Of a DNA stretch of 64,000 nt, positions 1 through 8,063 are shown one piece after another. The DNA is taken from NCBI GenBank assembly GCA_002238825.1, contig MPNC01000009.1:1-64000 (forward strand), given 5' to 3'. Within the stretch, counting starts at the first letter, position 1, and every line of letters starts with the position of its first letter. The translations under genes and the position numbers were made by a program. Under the pieces are notes generated by a model. That model was not told the origin of the DNA. It worked only from the letters and a program-made list of their open reading frames with translations, and did no database searches. This DNA comes from SAR202 cluster bacterium bin87 (GTDB lineage Bacteria; Chloroflexota; Dehalococcoidia; Lucifugimonadales; UBA3495).

Positions 1-6
1 AGCCGG

Positions 7-37
7 TAGACACAGGAAAACCGCACGTGGCTATAAT
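7..37 (+). promoter_or_regulatory. possible sigma70-type promoter of the GmrSD-like gene
   Basis: A perfect TATAAT lies at 32-37, about 50 bases before the start at 87. The only -35 candidate is TAGACA at 7-12, with a long 19-base spacer, so the -10 match is the main support. Confidence 0.35.
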
Positions 38-86
38 GCTCAACTAAAGGCTAAGCCAGAGCGACGGCTATTTCCGGAGACAAGCT

Positions 87-2006
87 TTGTTCACGACAAA
101 TCCCGTAGAAATCGATGACCTGCTCAGCGACGCCCATACGGGCAAAATTCGATTGCCGGACTTTCAGCGTGGCTGGGTCTGGGACGACGACCGCATCAAG
201 GACCTCTTGCTCAGCATCTGCCGGTCATTCCCTGTGGGTGCCATCATGACGTTGTCAGCCGATGGTGAGATCCAATTCCGACACCGTATGATCGAAGGTG
301 CGCCCAACGAGCCGGAAAGAAAAATCGAACGCTACCTGTTGGACGGCCAGCAACGCCTGACATCGCTGTACCAAGCGTTCACCTACCCAGGCCCCGTGGA
401 AACAAGCGATAGCCGCGGACACCCCACCAACCGTTGGTACTATCTGAATATGCGGGCCGCAAATAACGATTCAGAAATCGACCACGAAAACCTCGTATTC
501 AGCATGCCTGAAAACCGGGTGGAGACCGGCGTGTTCGGCCGGAAGGTATTGCGAAACCTATCCAGCAAGGAGCTGGAATTCAAGAACCACGCAATGCCAA
601 CTGAGCGCGTCTTGGACAACCATACTTGGGGCTACGAGTACGCCCAGTACTGGAACAACAGCGAAGAGCCGCACCCGGATGGAAACGCCTTCGAGTTCTT
701 CATGAAGTTCCAGAAATCCGTGCTGGAGAATATCACCAAGTACAAGCTTCCCGTCATAAACCTTGACAAGGACACCACCAAGGAAGCCGTCTGCACCGTC
801 TTCGAGAAAGTGAACACCGGCGGCGTTACCCTCAGTGTCTTCGAGCTGCTCACGGCGTCACTGGCCGCCGACGACTTCTCCCTGCGCGACGACTGGCGGG
901 AACGCCGCCGGCGCATGTGCGAAAAGTACGGCTTACTCCAAGCCGTGGGCAACACAAACTTCCTGCAAACCATTGCCCTGCTCGCGACCCAGGAACGCCA
1001 ACGGCGCACGCCACTCGGACAGCCGCGTCCCGGCATCGGCTGCAAGCGCACGGACATCCTGAACCTGACCATCAACGAGTACCAAGCCTGGGCGGACTTG
1101 GTCGAACAGGGATTCGTGGAAGCTGCCAAATTCCTGTATGACCAGTTCGTGTTCACGGAGAAGAACATCCCCTACACCACCCAGCTGGTTCCGCTGGCAG
1201 CGATTCACGTTGAGCTCGGGCGGGAACTGGAGCCCTACAACGCCCGTCGCAGGCTGGAACGCTGGTACTGGTGCGGAATTCTAGGAGAGATGTACAACGG
1301 ACCGACGGAAACCATGTATGCCAGCGACCTTCCCGAAGTGGCAGAGTACATCAGAAACGGCACCCAACCCCGATTGATAAGAGAAGCGAACTTCGGCCCC
1401 AACCGGCTGATCAGCCTGCGCACGCGCAACAGCGCCGCCTACAAGGGGCTGTACGCCCTACAGATGAAGTACGATGCCCAAGACTGGCGCACCGGTCAAA
1501 AACTCGTCCTCGAATCTTGGAAAGAGAACAGCGTGGACATACATCATATCTTCCCGAAGCATTGGTGCAAAACGTACGCGAAACCCACTGTACCGTCGTC
1601 TCTGCACGACTCCATTATCAACAAGGCACCAATCGACGCCGCCACAAATCGCAGCATCGGCGGGCGCGCGCCATCAGCCTACATCCGCAACCTGCGCAAC
1701 GCCAACCGTGACCTTGAACATGCCTTGGAATCCCATTGGATAAACCAAGCAACCCTAGATTCGGACGACTTCAACCAATTCTTCGTGGAACGCGGCGAAG
1801 CCCTGCTAAACTTGATCGCTCAAGCCATGGACAAGCCTATCTCCGGCGGACGCGAGGCACTACAGGAAGCGTTGCGCAACAACGGAATGATCGACAGTAA
1901 AATGCCGATAAGCATCAACGCAAACGTCGAACTTGAAGAAGACGAAGAATTCGACGACTTCGGCAACGCCGAATACACGAGCGTGCTCTCCGCTGCGGAC
2001 GACTGA
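87..2006 (+). CDS. GmrSD-like DUF262/DUF1524 nuclease
   Basis: Likely a single-chain type IV restriction (GmrSD-family) protein that cleaves modified phage DNA. The N-terminal DUF262 domain shows LPDFQRGWVW (residues 23-32) and DGQQRLTSL (86-94), the NTP-dependent ParB/Srx-like signature. The C-terminal half carries a DUF1524 HNH-type motif, VDIHHIFPKHWC, with the His pair near residue 486. The last 40 residues are very acidic. The start is TTG at 87, supported by GGAGA at 76-80. At 639 residues it matches fused GmrSD proteins. It stands alone at the left edge of an island of defence-type genes. Domain assignment is by motif and is secure. Restriction activity and specificity are inferred. 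Confidence 0.88.
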   Translation: MFTTNPVEIDDLLSDAHTGKIRLPDFQRGWVWDDDRIKDLLLSICRSFPVGAIMTLSADGEIQFRHRMIEGAPNEPERKIERYLLDGQQRLTSLYQAFTYPGPVETSDSRGHPTNRWYYLNMRAANNDSEIDHENLVFSMPENRVETGVFGRKVLRNLSSKELEFKNHAMPTERVLDNHTWGYEYAQYWNNSEEPHPDGNAFEFFMKFQKSVLENITKYKLPVINLDKDTTKEAVCTVFEKVNTGGVTLSVFELLTASLAADDFSLRDDWRERRRRMCEKYGLLQAVGNTNFLQTIALLATQERQRRTPLGQPRPGIGCKRTDILNLTINEYQAWADLVEQGFVEAAKFLYDQFVFTEKNIPYTTQLVPLAAIHVELGRELEPYNARRRLERWYWCGILGEMYNGPTETMYASDLPEVAEYIRNGTQPRLIREANFGPNRLISLRTRNSAAYKGLYALQMKYDAQDWRTGQKLVLESWKENSVDIHHIFPKHWCKTYAKPTVPSSLHDSIINKAPIDAATNRSIGGRAPSAYIRNLRNANRDLEHALESHWINQATLDSDDFNQFFVERGEALLNLIAQAMDKPISGGREALQEALRNNGMIDSKMPISINANVELEEDEEFDDFGNAEYTSVLSAADD

Positions 2007-2166
2007 AGCATACAACGACGCCGGTCAGTGGCAATGACCTCGAACGGTCCCCGATCCGAGTACAGCCAATGGCCGCACCCAGCGGCACAATCCACTTGGA
2101 CGACGGCCTCGAGATCCATCGCGGTAACCAGCAACGCCGCCACCGGATGCCGGCGACGGGACGGAC

Positions 2167-2360
2167 GGTTTCGTCACACCTCACCACTTTCACCGCGGCG
2201 CCACAAGGCGCCGTTTTCGCATCGGTACAGCAATTCCACCTCAAGGCCACGGAAACGCGCCCAGGGGCCGTTTCCGGCCGACACTGCGCCCTCTGGCCGC
2301 ATTCTATGACGCACTGACCGACAGCGATGCCGGCCCCTTCGTCAGGGGGCCGGCATCGCT
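2167..2360 (+). repeat. intergenic structured repeat, copy 1 of 4
   Basis: This occupies the gap of 2007-2538, which holds no convincing gene. It shares sequence with 4540-4695, 7766-7955 and 11030-11228. The core hairpin has arms GGCGCC 2197-2202 and GGCGCC 2207-2212 around loop ACAA, followed by GTTTT. Further on are GGAAACG and CGTTTCC arms (about 2250-2276) and the GCGATGCCGGCC end block, which recurs in copies 3 and 4. Confidence 0.7.
2323..2360 (+). terminator. 15-bp perfect hairpin, terminator-like without T tract
   Basis: AGCGATGCCGGCCCC at 2323-2337 is perfectly complementary to 2346-2360 around an 8-base loop. No T run follows. It may end transcription from the upstream gene or be the distal arm of repeat copy 1. 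Confidence 0.5.
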
Positions 2361-2538
2361 AGGTCCAAGCCCAAGCCCAACTAAAGACGCCCACCGCGTC
2401 CAATGAGCCACGCACGGGTACATTCTATGGACGAGAAGATTTCGCTACTCGCACTTGAACACTACCAAGGCCGCGCTGGCAGCATTGCCCGAACAAACTC
2501 GAAACGCTAACCTGTAAGAGCAGCAGGAGACGCGACCA

Positions 2539-2898
2539 ATGACGACCCAGCAGTACCAACAAGCCAGCGAGCATTTCCTGGCGCAGGCCAGACAGGAACT
2601 CTCCGACGGAGATCTGGCGCAGGCATCCGAAAAGGGCTGGGACGCCGCCACTCAGATGCTCAATGCCATCGCCGAGCAGCGCGGATGGGATCACCATCGT
2701 CACCGACACTACCACCAAGCAGCCAGCCGGGTCCGTGCCGAAACCGGCGACGGCGAAATCCGCCGGCTTTTCGACTCTGCCAGCGCACTGCATGAAAACT
2801 TCTACGAGAATGACATGGCAACCGACGAGGTGGCCGAAAGGCTCGACGACGTAGAGGCCCTGATGGACAAGCTGAGCCCCCTGCTGAACCGGCCGTAG
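2539..2898 (+). CDS. PaREP1/HEPN-like small protein
   Basis: A 119-residue helical protein of the PaREP1/HEPN-like type. The conserved core pattern ASEKGW-AA-QM, RGW-H-RH, ETGD and LH-NFYEN is visible. It is a clear paralogue of the 118-residue protein at 54194-54550. HEPN-fold proteins are often RNases in toxin-antitoxin or Abi systems, and no role is established for this subgroup. AGGAGA at 2525-2530 supports the ATG at 2539. Unlike the paralogue it lacks the small partner gene upstream; the region just before it holds only a 27-codon frame beginning at 2426. The helical family call is firm, the function open. Confidence 0.75.
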   Translation: MTTQQYQQASEHFLAQARQELSDGDLAQASEKGWDAATQMLNAIAEQRGWDHHRHRHYHQAASRVRAETGDGEIRRLFDSASALHENFYENDMATDEVAERLDDVEALMDKLSPLLNRP

Positions 2899-2909
2899 CC
2901 TCGGCCACT

Positions 2910-2939
2910 CTGACCCGTCGAGTAGCGAACGGGTACAAT
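2910..2939 (+). promoter_or_regulatory. possible promoter of the antitoxin-PIN pair
   Basis: CTGACC at 2910-2915 and TACAAT at 2934-2939 are separated by 18 bases and sit 31 bases before the antitoxin start. Similar -10-like boxes occur before several genes in the window. Confidence 0.35.
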
Positions 2940-2970
2940 AGCAAAATGAAGCAACCGCAGGATGTGAGCC

Positions 2971-3204
2971 ATGTACAAACCGCTACGCCTTACAACAACG
3001 GTGCTGTCCGGCGGAAGAATAGAAATCGTGGACCTAGACCTACCTGAAGGGGAAACGGTCGATGTCGTAGTGACGCCTTCAGTGCCAACGCCGCGCCGGT
3101 CGGCACTGGACATCCTCGCAGAAGCGCCAGGCCAATGCCTTTTCAATACTGCTGAGGAAGTGGACGCATACATCCAAGCTGAGCGTGAATCTTGGGAGCG
3201 CTGA
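2971..3204 (+). CDS. putative antitoxin of PIN toxin pair
   Basis: A 77-residue protein with a short beta-rich N-terminus (LSGGRIEIVDLDLPEGETV) followed by an acidic helical tail ending in AEEVDAYIQAERESWER. This layout is typical of small antitoxins encoded before PIN-domain toxins: an N-terminal DNA-binding barrel and a C-terminal segment that would cover the toxin. Its last 13 bases overlap the toxin start, indicating translational coupling. It is expected to neutralise the PIN RNase and repress the operon. The function is inferred from layout and sequence pattern, not from a named family. Confidence 0.7.
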   Translation: MYKPLRLTTTVLSGGRIEIVDLDLPEGETVDVVVTPSVPTPRRSALDILAEAPGQCLFNTAEEVDAYIQAERESWER

Positions 3205-3632
3205 CACTGCCCACCAGCGGGCCAATCTACCTGGATGCCTGCGGTTTCATCTACAGCGTGGAACGCATCGAACCATACCGCGCCTTGCTGGAACCCATGT
3301 GGCGGCAGGCTCGGGCCGGACAATTCGTCATCATGACCAGCGAGTTGTCGGTAATGGAGACCTTGCTCAAGCCTCTGCGCGATAGCGATACGGTTCTCGA
3401 AAGGCTTTTTCGTGAGCTCCTCGATTCCAGCGAAGTGAGGTTGATTCCAACCACGCGCGCGCTGTGGGAAGAGGCCGCTCGTTTGCGGGCTGCGACGAAT
3501 TTGAGGACGCCGGATGCGCTCCACGCAGCGGCAGCCCTGTCGGAAAGGTGCACGCTGTTCGTCAACAATGACGCAGCATTTAGGCGAGTGCCTGATCTGT
3601 CAGTGGCGGTGTTGAAGGACCTAGTGCAGTAG
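3192..3632 (+). CDS. PIN-domain toxin, VapC-like
   Basis: A 146-residue PIN-domain RNase. The first acidic residue lies in IYLDACGFIYSV, a conserved Glu in TSELSVMETL, and the later acidic cluster in RTPDALHAAAAL and FVNNDAAFRRVP. This order of D, E, D, D matches PIN nucleases of VapC type, which cut RNA such as tRNA. The TTG start at 3192 overlaps the antitoxin by 13 bases. A start further inside is possible, but YLDACGF must be retained. This is one of three PIN pairs in the window. Confidence 0.85.
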   Translation: MGALTLPTSGPIYLDACGFIYSVERIEPYRALLEPMWRQARAGQFVIMTSELSVMETLLKPLRDSDTVLERLFRELLDSSEVRLIPTTRALWEEAARLRAATNLRTPDALHAAAALSERCTLFVNNDAAFRRVPDLSVAVLKDLVQ

Positions 3633-3711
3633 CGGGATTTCCTCAGACACCTGCGGCTGGACGCTGTCCCACGCCACAGGCTAGACTGATGGCCAATTGC
3701 GAAACACTGCC

Positions 3712-4092
3712 ATGACCTACCGTGAATCCCTCCCCGACAACTGCCCACCCGACACCGCCGACGAAATCACCTTGCCGCGCCTCGTTTACCGCTTGGTGCG
3801 CAACAACCCGCCTACCGACGACGACTTCCGTTCCCAGCGGGCTGAACAGCGGGAACGCGTCTTCCGGAACATCAGCGAATGCCAAGCCCGTGGCTTGTCG
3901 GTTCGGACCGACCTCGAATCCGCAGTGGATCTAATGGGACTTCGAACCATGCGCGGCCGGATGCTATGCCAGGTACAACTGGACCACGGCTCCGGACGCA
4001 TCATGCAAACCGGAGAAGATCCACACCACAGCACGTGGTGGCCGCTGGCGGACTACCTCATACTGGCAAACTGCTCCCTGGTGACGACATGA
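3712..4092 (+). CDS. hypothetical protein, first of a coupled pair
   Basis: This 126-residue protein is not recognised. It is arginine- and acid-rich in its centre (RSQRAEQRERVFRNIS) and has no membrane segment or Cys motif. The start is taken at MTYRES (3712); an in-frame Met at 3697 lacks a better ribosome-binding site. Its stop overlaps the next gene in ATGA (4089-4092), so the two are very likely translated together. Confidence 0.6.
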   Translation: MTYRESLPDNCPPDTADEITLPRLVYRLVRNNPPTDDDFRSQRAEQRERVFRNISECQARGLSVRTDLESAVDLMGLRTMRGRMLCQVQLDHGSGRIMQTGEDPHHSTWWPLADYLILANCSLVTT

Positions 4093-4469
4093 CAACCATC
4101 AAGCACACCCAGACCCTCGTCTATTACGACGGCGTACAGGTATTCGCTGGACAAGATGCGGGCGGCGACAATTACATCGGCGCCATGATCGACACCGTGG
4201 GCGACGCCGACCGTTACCTGGTGGTCGCTGCACCACCAGACCCACTGCGCAGGTTCTACGCCGGCGAGCTTGACCTCAGGACACTGTTGCTGGAATCCTC
4301 GGCCAGCGGCTGGTACACCGCACTGGTCGATGACGACTTTACACAGCCGGTATCCCTCGAGCCGCAACAGCGCCCACTCCTCGAAATGGACTACCTGCCC
4401 GAAGCTGGCTTTCGTCTCAGGAAACGGCCGGAAGAAGACCTGATGCCCGCCAATCCAGCCAACGATTAG
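4089..4469 (+). CDS. hypothetical protein, second of coupled pair
   Basis: A 126-residue acidic protein beginning MTTIKHTQTLVYYDGVQVF. The pattern of an early YYDG and F-G-D-GG-YIG strands, a DRYLVVA strand and a DLRTLL segment recalls small DUF6575-type proteins, but this is a loose resemblance. It starts inside the stop of the preceding gene (ATGA) and is followed by repeat copy 2. No catalytic motif was seen. Confidence 0.6.
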   Translation: MTTIKHTQTLVYYDGVQVFAGQDAGGDNYIGAMIDTVGDADRYLVVAAPPDPLRRFYAGELDLRTLLLESSASGWYTALVDDDFTQPVSLEPQQRPLLEMDYLPEAGFRLRKRPEEDLMPANPAND

Positions 4470-4539
4470 TACAGCCGAAACGGACTGCAACTCGCCGCGG
4501 CAGACGAGCGACACTGGCCGCCCCGTCGACAGGGTAGCC

Positions 4540-4695
4540 GGTTTCGTTTCCACCCCCGCATTCACCCCAACGGCGCCTCAGGGCGCTGTTTTCGCGTCGG
4601 TCCACCAATTCGCCACAAGGCCACGAAAACGCGCCCAGGGGTCGTTTCCGGCCGAAACTGGGGCATGCTCGCGACGTTTTGCATAGCGCCGATCT
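4540..4695 (+). repeat. intergenic structured repeat, copy 2 of 4
   Basis: This follows the coupled pair within the gene-free stretch 4470-4879. It matches copy 1 over about 115 bases, from GGTTTCGT to TTTCCGGCCG. The hairpin arms are GGCGCC 4572-4577 and GGCGCT 4582-4587 with loop TCAG, including one G-T pair, followed by GTTTTCGC as in copy 1. The downstream GCGACGTT segment is shared with copy 3. Confidence 0.7.
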
Positions 4696-4965
4696 ACGGC
4701 GCTGCCGACCGTGCTCGACGAGCCTCATCCTACGGACCGTAGTCCACCCCACCCGCAAACCGCCCGAACCCACGGAGCGTAGAAGAGGTACGCAGCCTCC
4801 CCGATTACGGGCAACCTCGAGAGCGGGACATTCCCCGTTCTGCCGGTGTTCCAGCACGGAATCCGACACCAGAAATTTGGTGACGCATCGTCACTTGACG
4901 GCCCAATTGCACGCCGTTAGTCTGAGAACATTGCGAAACTCACCAAGCGGTAAAATAGATGAACC

Positions 4966-6354
4966 ATGAGCCCCGTCAGTTGCACGCACGCCATCTCCCT
5001 GCAGTACCAGGTACGCACCAGTCGCACCGGCTACCGAGAGATTGAACGGCTCCTGCCACTACTCGGCGAGTTCCAGAACGCCGCCGTCCGACACCGCCAA
5101 AAGCTGGCCCGAATGGGCGTGCCGACCCACGAGATCCTCCGGCATCAGAACACCGGCATCACCGACCTGCGGGCACACGACCCTAACTTCGGCAACATCT
5201 CCCGTCGCATCGTTGAGTCCGTCGCCAAGCGCGTCAACAACGCCTACTACCGCGCCTTCACGGTCCCAAACGCTGGCTTCCCGAGAACACGCTCGCCACA
5301 CGCCTTCCGCACCCTCGAAGTCTCCGAGCCTGCAATACAGCACATACAGTTCCGTGACTCGGGCATTGCCGAGATCCACATCAAGGGCTTGCCCGTCCTG
5401 TGGTTCCGAACCGACCACCGCATCAACGTCATCGAGCAACCCCGCGCCATTTGCATCACCAAACATGGCAGAAGTCTCACCGCCACGCTGGTGTACCAGT
5501 TTCCGGACTACCCTCCGCAACCAGCCAGGCTCAAGTCCTGCGGCATCGACCCAGGCGTGGCGCAACGCCTCACGGTGGTCGACAACCAAGCCCACTACCG
5601 GCAATACCCTGGCATCGACACCACCCAGCACCGGAAAACCGTACGACGGTTGAAGCGCCGCATCCAGCGCTGCCGCGACGCCGCCCTGCGCGACGGACGT
5701 GCCCGCTGGGTGAACTACCGCCGTGGTGACGGCAAACCGAAACGGCGTTTCCGGTGGATGACCAAGCCCAGTCGAAAGTACCTGCAGACCTTGGCGCAGC
5801 TCCGCAAAGTTGAGCACACGCGCATCAAGACCATGCGGGCCGAAGAACACCGCATCACGACCCAAATCGTCCAAGACCACGCACTCATCGCCATCGAGGA
5901 CACCGCCACCAGCAACATGACCCGTTCGGCCAAGGGCACCCTCGAGAACCCAAGCAAGAATGTCGCCCAGAAGCGCGGCCTCAACCGAAGCATCCTATCC
6001 CAACGCTGGGGTGCCATCTCCAGCAAGCTCGAATACAAGGCACGCTGGTATGGCCGGCAGTTCGTCAAAGTCCCTGCGGCACACACCAGTCAGACGTGCC
6101 CAGGATGTGGCCACGTCGCTGCTGAGAACCGGCCAACGCAGGACAACTTCCGGTGCATGAGGTGCCGACAAGGATTCAACGCCGACGTAGTGGCGGGAGA
6201 AAACATACGGCTCCGTGGGGGCAACCCCACGGCGGGGGCAGGAAATCCGGCCGTCAGGTCGGCCCCGGTGAACAGCCGTAGGCCTTCGGGCAAGAAGCAA
6301 CGCATACGGGCGCTTCAGCGTCCTCTGTTGCTGTTCACGACCACGCGATCCTAG
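4966..6354 (+). CDS. tnpB: TnpB, IS605-family RNA-guided nuclease
   Basis: A 462-residue TnpB/OrfB. The RuvC-like catalytic acids are in GIDPG (D195), IAIED (E311) and FNADVVAGENI (D407), and the zinc ribbon is C378-x2-C381 with C397-x2-C400, so all key residues are present. TnpB proteins are guided by omega RNA made from the element's right end and cut DNA next to a transposon-adjacent motif. The C-terminal 50 residues are encoded within the right end. There is no TnpA in the window. A TAAAAT box lies only 10 bases before the ATG, so the transcript may be nearly leaderless. It looks intact and probably functional. Confidence 0.93.
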   Translation: MSPVSCTHAISLQYQVRTSRTGYREIERLLPLLGEFQNAAVRHRQKLARMGVPTHEILRHQNTGITDLRAHDPNFGNISRRIVESVAKRVNNAYYRAFTVPNAGFPRTRSPHAFRTLEVSEPAIQHIQFRDSGIAEIHIKGLPVLWFRTDHRINVIEQPRAICITKHGRSLTATLVYQFPDYPPQPARLKSCGIDPGVAQRLTVVDNQAHYRQYPGIDTTQHRKTVRRLKRRIQRCRDAALRDGRARWVNYRRGDGKPKRRFRWMTKPSRKYLQTLAQLRKVEHTRIKTMRAEEHRITTQIVQDHALIAIEDTATSNMTRSAKGTLENPSKNVAQKRGLNRSILSQRWGAISSKLEYKARWYGRQFVKVPAAHTSQTCPGCGHVAAENRPTQDNFRCMRCRQGFNADVVAGENIRLRGGNPTAGAGNPAVRSAPVNSRRPSGKKQRIRALQRPLLLFTTTRS

Positions 6355-6368
6355 TGTCGCAATTTCCT
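6266..6368 (+). repeat. IS right end, inner copy
   Basis: It aligns without gaps to 6513-6615. The core 6291-6368 matches 71 of 78 bases by hand count. It contains a nested hairpin: outer arms AGCAAC/GTTGCT and inner arms GGGCGC/GCGTCC with loop TTCA. It overlaps the 3' end of tnpB, where an omega RNA scaffold would be encoded. Confidence 0.8.
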
Positions 6369-6506
6369 ATATCGAGCCTCTCCGAAATCGAGACCCACGA
6401 GGAGCTCACGGAAATTCTGAAAACCGCGCAATACGCCGAGCTCGAGTACTGGACGACTCTGCGGGAAAACTACGCCGAGGCTGCGGCGGACGCGGACTGG
6501 CCGTGA
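6354..6506 (+). CDS. possible 50-codon small ORF after tnpB
   Basis: A GTG at 6354 shares one base with the tnpB stop and opens a 50-codon acidic frame (includes EIETHEELTEILK and LRENYAEAAADADW) between the two right-end copies. The composition looks coding, but there is no ribosome-binding site of its own. It could be translated by coupling to tnpB or be the remnant of an interrupted gene. Confidence 0.3.
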   Translation: MSQFPISSLSEIETHEELTEILKTAQYAELEYWTTLRENYAEAAADADWP

Positions 6507-6512
6507 CGACGC

Positions 6513-6615
6513 CGGTGAACGGCTGTGACTCACTGATCAAGAAGCAACGAATACGGGCGCTTCAGCGTCCGCTGTTGCTGTTTACATCCACGCGAACCTA
6601 GTTTCGCAATTTCCT
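6513..6615 (+). repeat. IS right end, outer copy
   Basis: Second copy of the right-end palindrome. This copy, not the inner one, holds the perfect complement (6600-6610) of the left-end 11-mer; the inner copy has one mismatch. Confidence 0.8.
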
Positions 6616-6627
6616 GACGGAGGAGCA

Positions 6628-6933
6628 ATGAGTCAACCCATACCTACATCGCCCGAAGAAGCGGCACGCATATCGGCCCAGATCGCGGAGTACGAAGCCA
6701 TCTCGACGCGCCTGCGAGCCGAAACGGAAGGCATGAGCCAACAGCGTCCCCACCAGTGGGCCGGCATGAACTCCGCCCAAGTCCTCACCCTGGCCGACAC
6801 GCTGCCGGAACTGGTGGAAAAACTCAGGTCTGGCGGCGACCAACGACGCACGGTGGCGGTACTTTACCTGGACCCCGACCCGCCAGAGTTGATCCTGTGT
6901 TCGTCGGTTACTACAGCGGTCGCAGACCGATGA
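6628..6933 (+). CDS. hypothetical small protein next to IS right end
   Basis: An unrecognised 101-residue protein. The first half is helical (EEAARISAQIAEYEAIST), and the tail RTVAVLYLDPDPPELIL is strand-like. GGAGG at 6619-6623 gives a rather short spacing to ATG 6628. The gene starts 13 bases after the outer right end of the TnpB element, so expression may depend on the insertion. Its stop overlaps an ATG (6930) that opens a 32-codon frame to 7028, which is too short to judge. Confidence 0.55.
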   Translation: MSQPIPTSPEEAARISAQIAEYEAISTRLRAETEGMSQQRPHQWAGMNSAQVLTLADTLPELVEKLRSGGDQRRTVAVLYLDPDPPELILCSSVTTAVADR

Positions 6934-7099
6934 TGAGAACCCACGTGACGTCGCCCAGACTGGCCACCAAAGGCCACATCGACATCCTGGTCGACACCAG
7001 CGTGCAGGTTGATGACAGCAGGCCGTAGCGCGCCCCCACGGCGCAGGAATAAACTGACGTCAGGCTGACGACGGCTACCTAAAAAGGAGGAGCCGTCAC

Positions 7100-7702
7100 G
7101 TGCCGCAGCGAAGAGAACAGCCCTACATCTGGGCCACCTGGTTCAAAGCCCACCACCAGAACTGGGTGAAGCCGCCTTCGGACTTCGACCAAGCCGAGTG
7201 GCTTTTGAACCACACGGCCCTCGTCAACGAGCGCATCAGAAACTGGGAAGTCGGCGGCTACGATGTCGACGTCGAAGCGCAGAACAGGTTTGAACTCCGC
7301 GGCAGGACCGCGACGCTGGCCGGTAGGCCAGACATCATCGCCCACAGGGAAGGCGTCGCCGTTATCGTCGATGCCAAGACCGGCCAAGAAGGTTCGAGCC
7401 ACGCCGTCCAGGTCATGATCTACCTGTACGCCGTCCCAAGGGCGCTCGAACGGTATCGGAACGCCAAGCTATGCGGCCAGATCACGTACCGCGACCACAC
7501 TGTCCGCACACCGCCAGAAGCCGTGGACGACGCGTTCATCGAGAACCTCGGAGCCCTCATCCGACGGCTCTCGGCCGATGAGCCGTCGAGGCGGGTACCG
7601 TCGCGGCAGGAGTGCCGTTTCTGCGACATCACGGACGCCGACTGCCCAGAACGCGTGGAAGCTGTCCCCGAACCTGAGAGCGCCACCACCGACGACTTCT
7701 GA
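7100..7702 (+). CDS. PD-(D/E)XK nuclease-like protein, short paralogue
   Basis: A 200-residue protein of the PD-(D/E)XK fold related to Cas4/RecB-type nucleases. D78 is in AGRPDII, D91-x-K93 in VDAKTG and Q104 in HAVQVMIYLYA; a Cys group is C172-x2-C175-x6-C182 (ECRFCDI, DCPERV). It is a full-length paralogue of the protein at 11373-12026, but lacks a 16-residue segment after PYIWATW that carries the candidate first cluster Cys there. It may therefore not hold a normal Fe-S cluster. The start is GTG 7100, with AAGGAGGAG at 7083-7091. It lies alone, followed by repeat copy 3. The fold is likely; DNA-end processing or defence is inferred. Confidence 0.8.
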   Translation: MPQRREQPYIWATWFKAHHQNWVKPPSDFDQAEWLLNHTALVNERIRNWEVGGYDVDVEAQNRFELRGRTATLAGRPDIIAHREGVAVIVDAKTGQEGSSHAVQVMIYLYAVPRALERYRNAKLCGQITYRDHTVRTPPEAVDDAFIENLGALIRRLSADEPSRRVPSRQECRFCDITDADCPERVEAVPEPESATTDDF

Positions 7703-7765
7703 CGGATAGAAGACCGCTCACCTGAACCGACAACGAGGTCGCCCAACACCTACCACGAGGCGGCC

Positions 7766-7955
7766 GGTTTCGTTACGAGAACCACACGCCGCGAATTTCG
7801 GCCACAGAGCCACCAAGGCGGCCGCGGCCGCCGTTTAGGCTCCAGATACCTCTGGGGCACTTTTACGGCCGAATCTGGGACATTCTGGCGACGTTCGGCA
7901 GAGCGGCGAGGACCCGGGCAAAGCAACTCCCACGGCACCGACCCACAGCGATGCC
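7766..7955 (+). repeat. intergenic structured repeat, copy 3 of 4
   Basis: It begins 63 bases after the short PD-(D/E)XK gene, inside the gene-free 7703-8063. The hairpin arms are GGCGGC 7817-7822 and GCCGCC 7827-7832 with loop CGCG, then GTTTAGG. The middle is divergent, but the TCTGGGGCAC-to-GACGTTCGGCA part matches copy 2, and GCGATGCCGGCC near 7950 matches copy 1. Confidence 0.6.
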
Positions 7956-8063
7956 GGCCATCACCGACCGACGGGGCGACCAGTTTCGCGACTGGGCGCC
8001 ACACCTCCCTGAATTTCCTCAGAACTGCCACACAGAATTCCACCAGAAGGGCGCAGGCAATCA

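Larger units (their letters stand above)
4880..6615 (+). mobile_element. IS200/IS605-type element with tnpB only
   Basis: The element has a TnpB gene and no TnpA. On the left, a 6-bp hairpin (GTGACG 4880-4885, CGTCAC 4889-4894) and ATTGCGAAACT at 4930-4940 precede the gene. That 11-mer is the exact reverse complement of AGTTTCGCAAT at 6600-6610, in the second right-end copy. The right-end palindrome (AGCAAC, GGGCGC, loop TTCA, GCGTCC, GTTGCT) occurs twice, 247 bases apart. The exact outer ends cannot be fixed from one copy. Confidence 0.7.

Noticed and set aside
2323-2360. Integron attC site
   Set aside because: The long hairpin and repeat family recall cassettes, but no R-box core-site sequence (GTTRRRY pairs) or tyrosine integrase was found.
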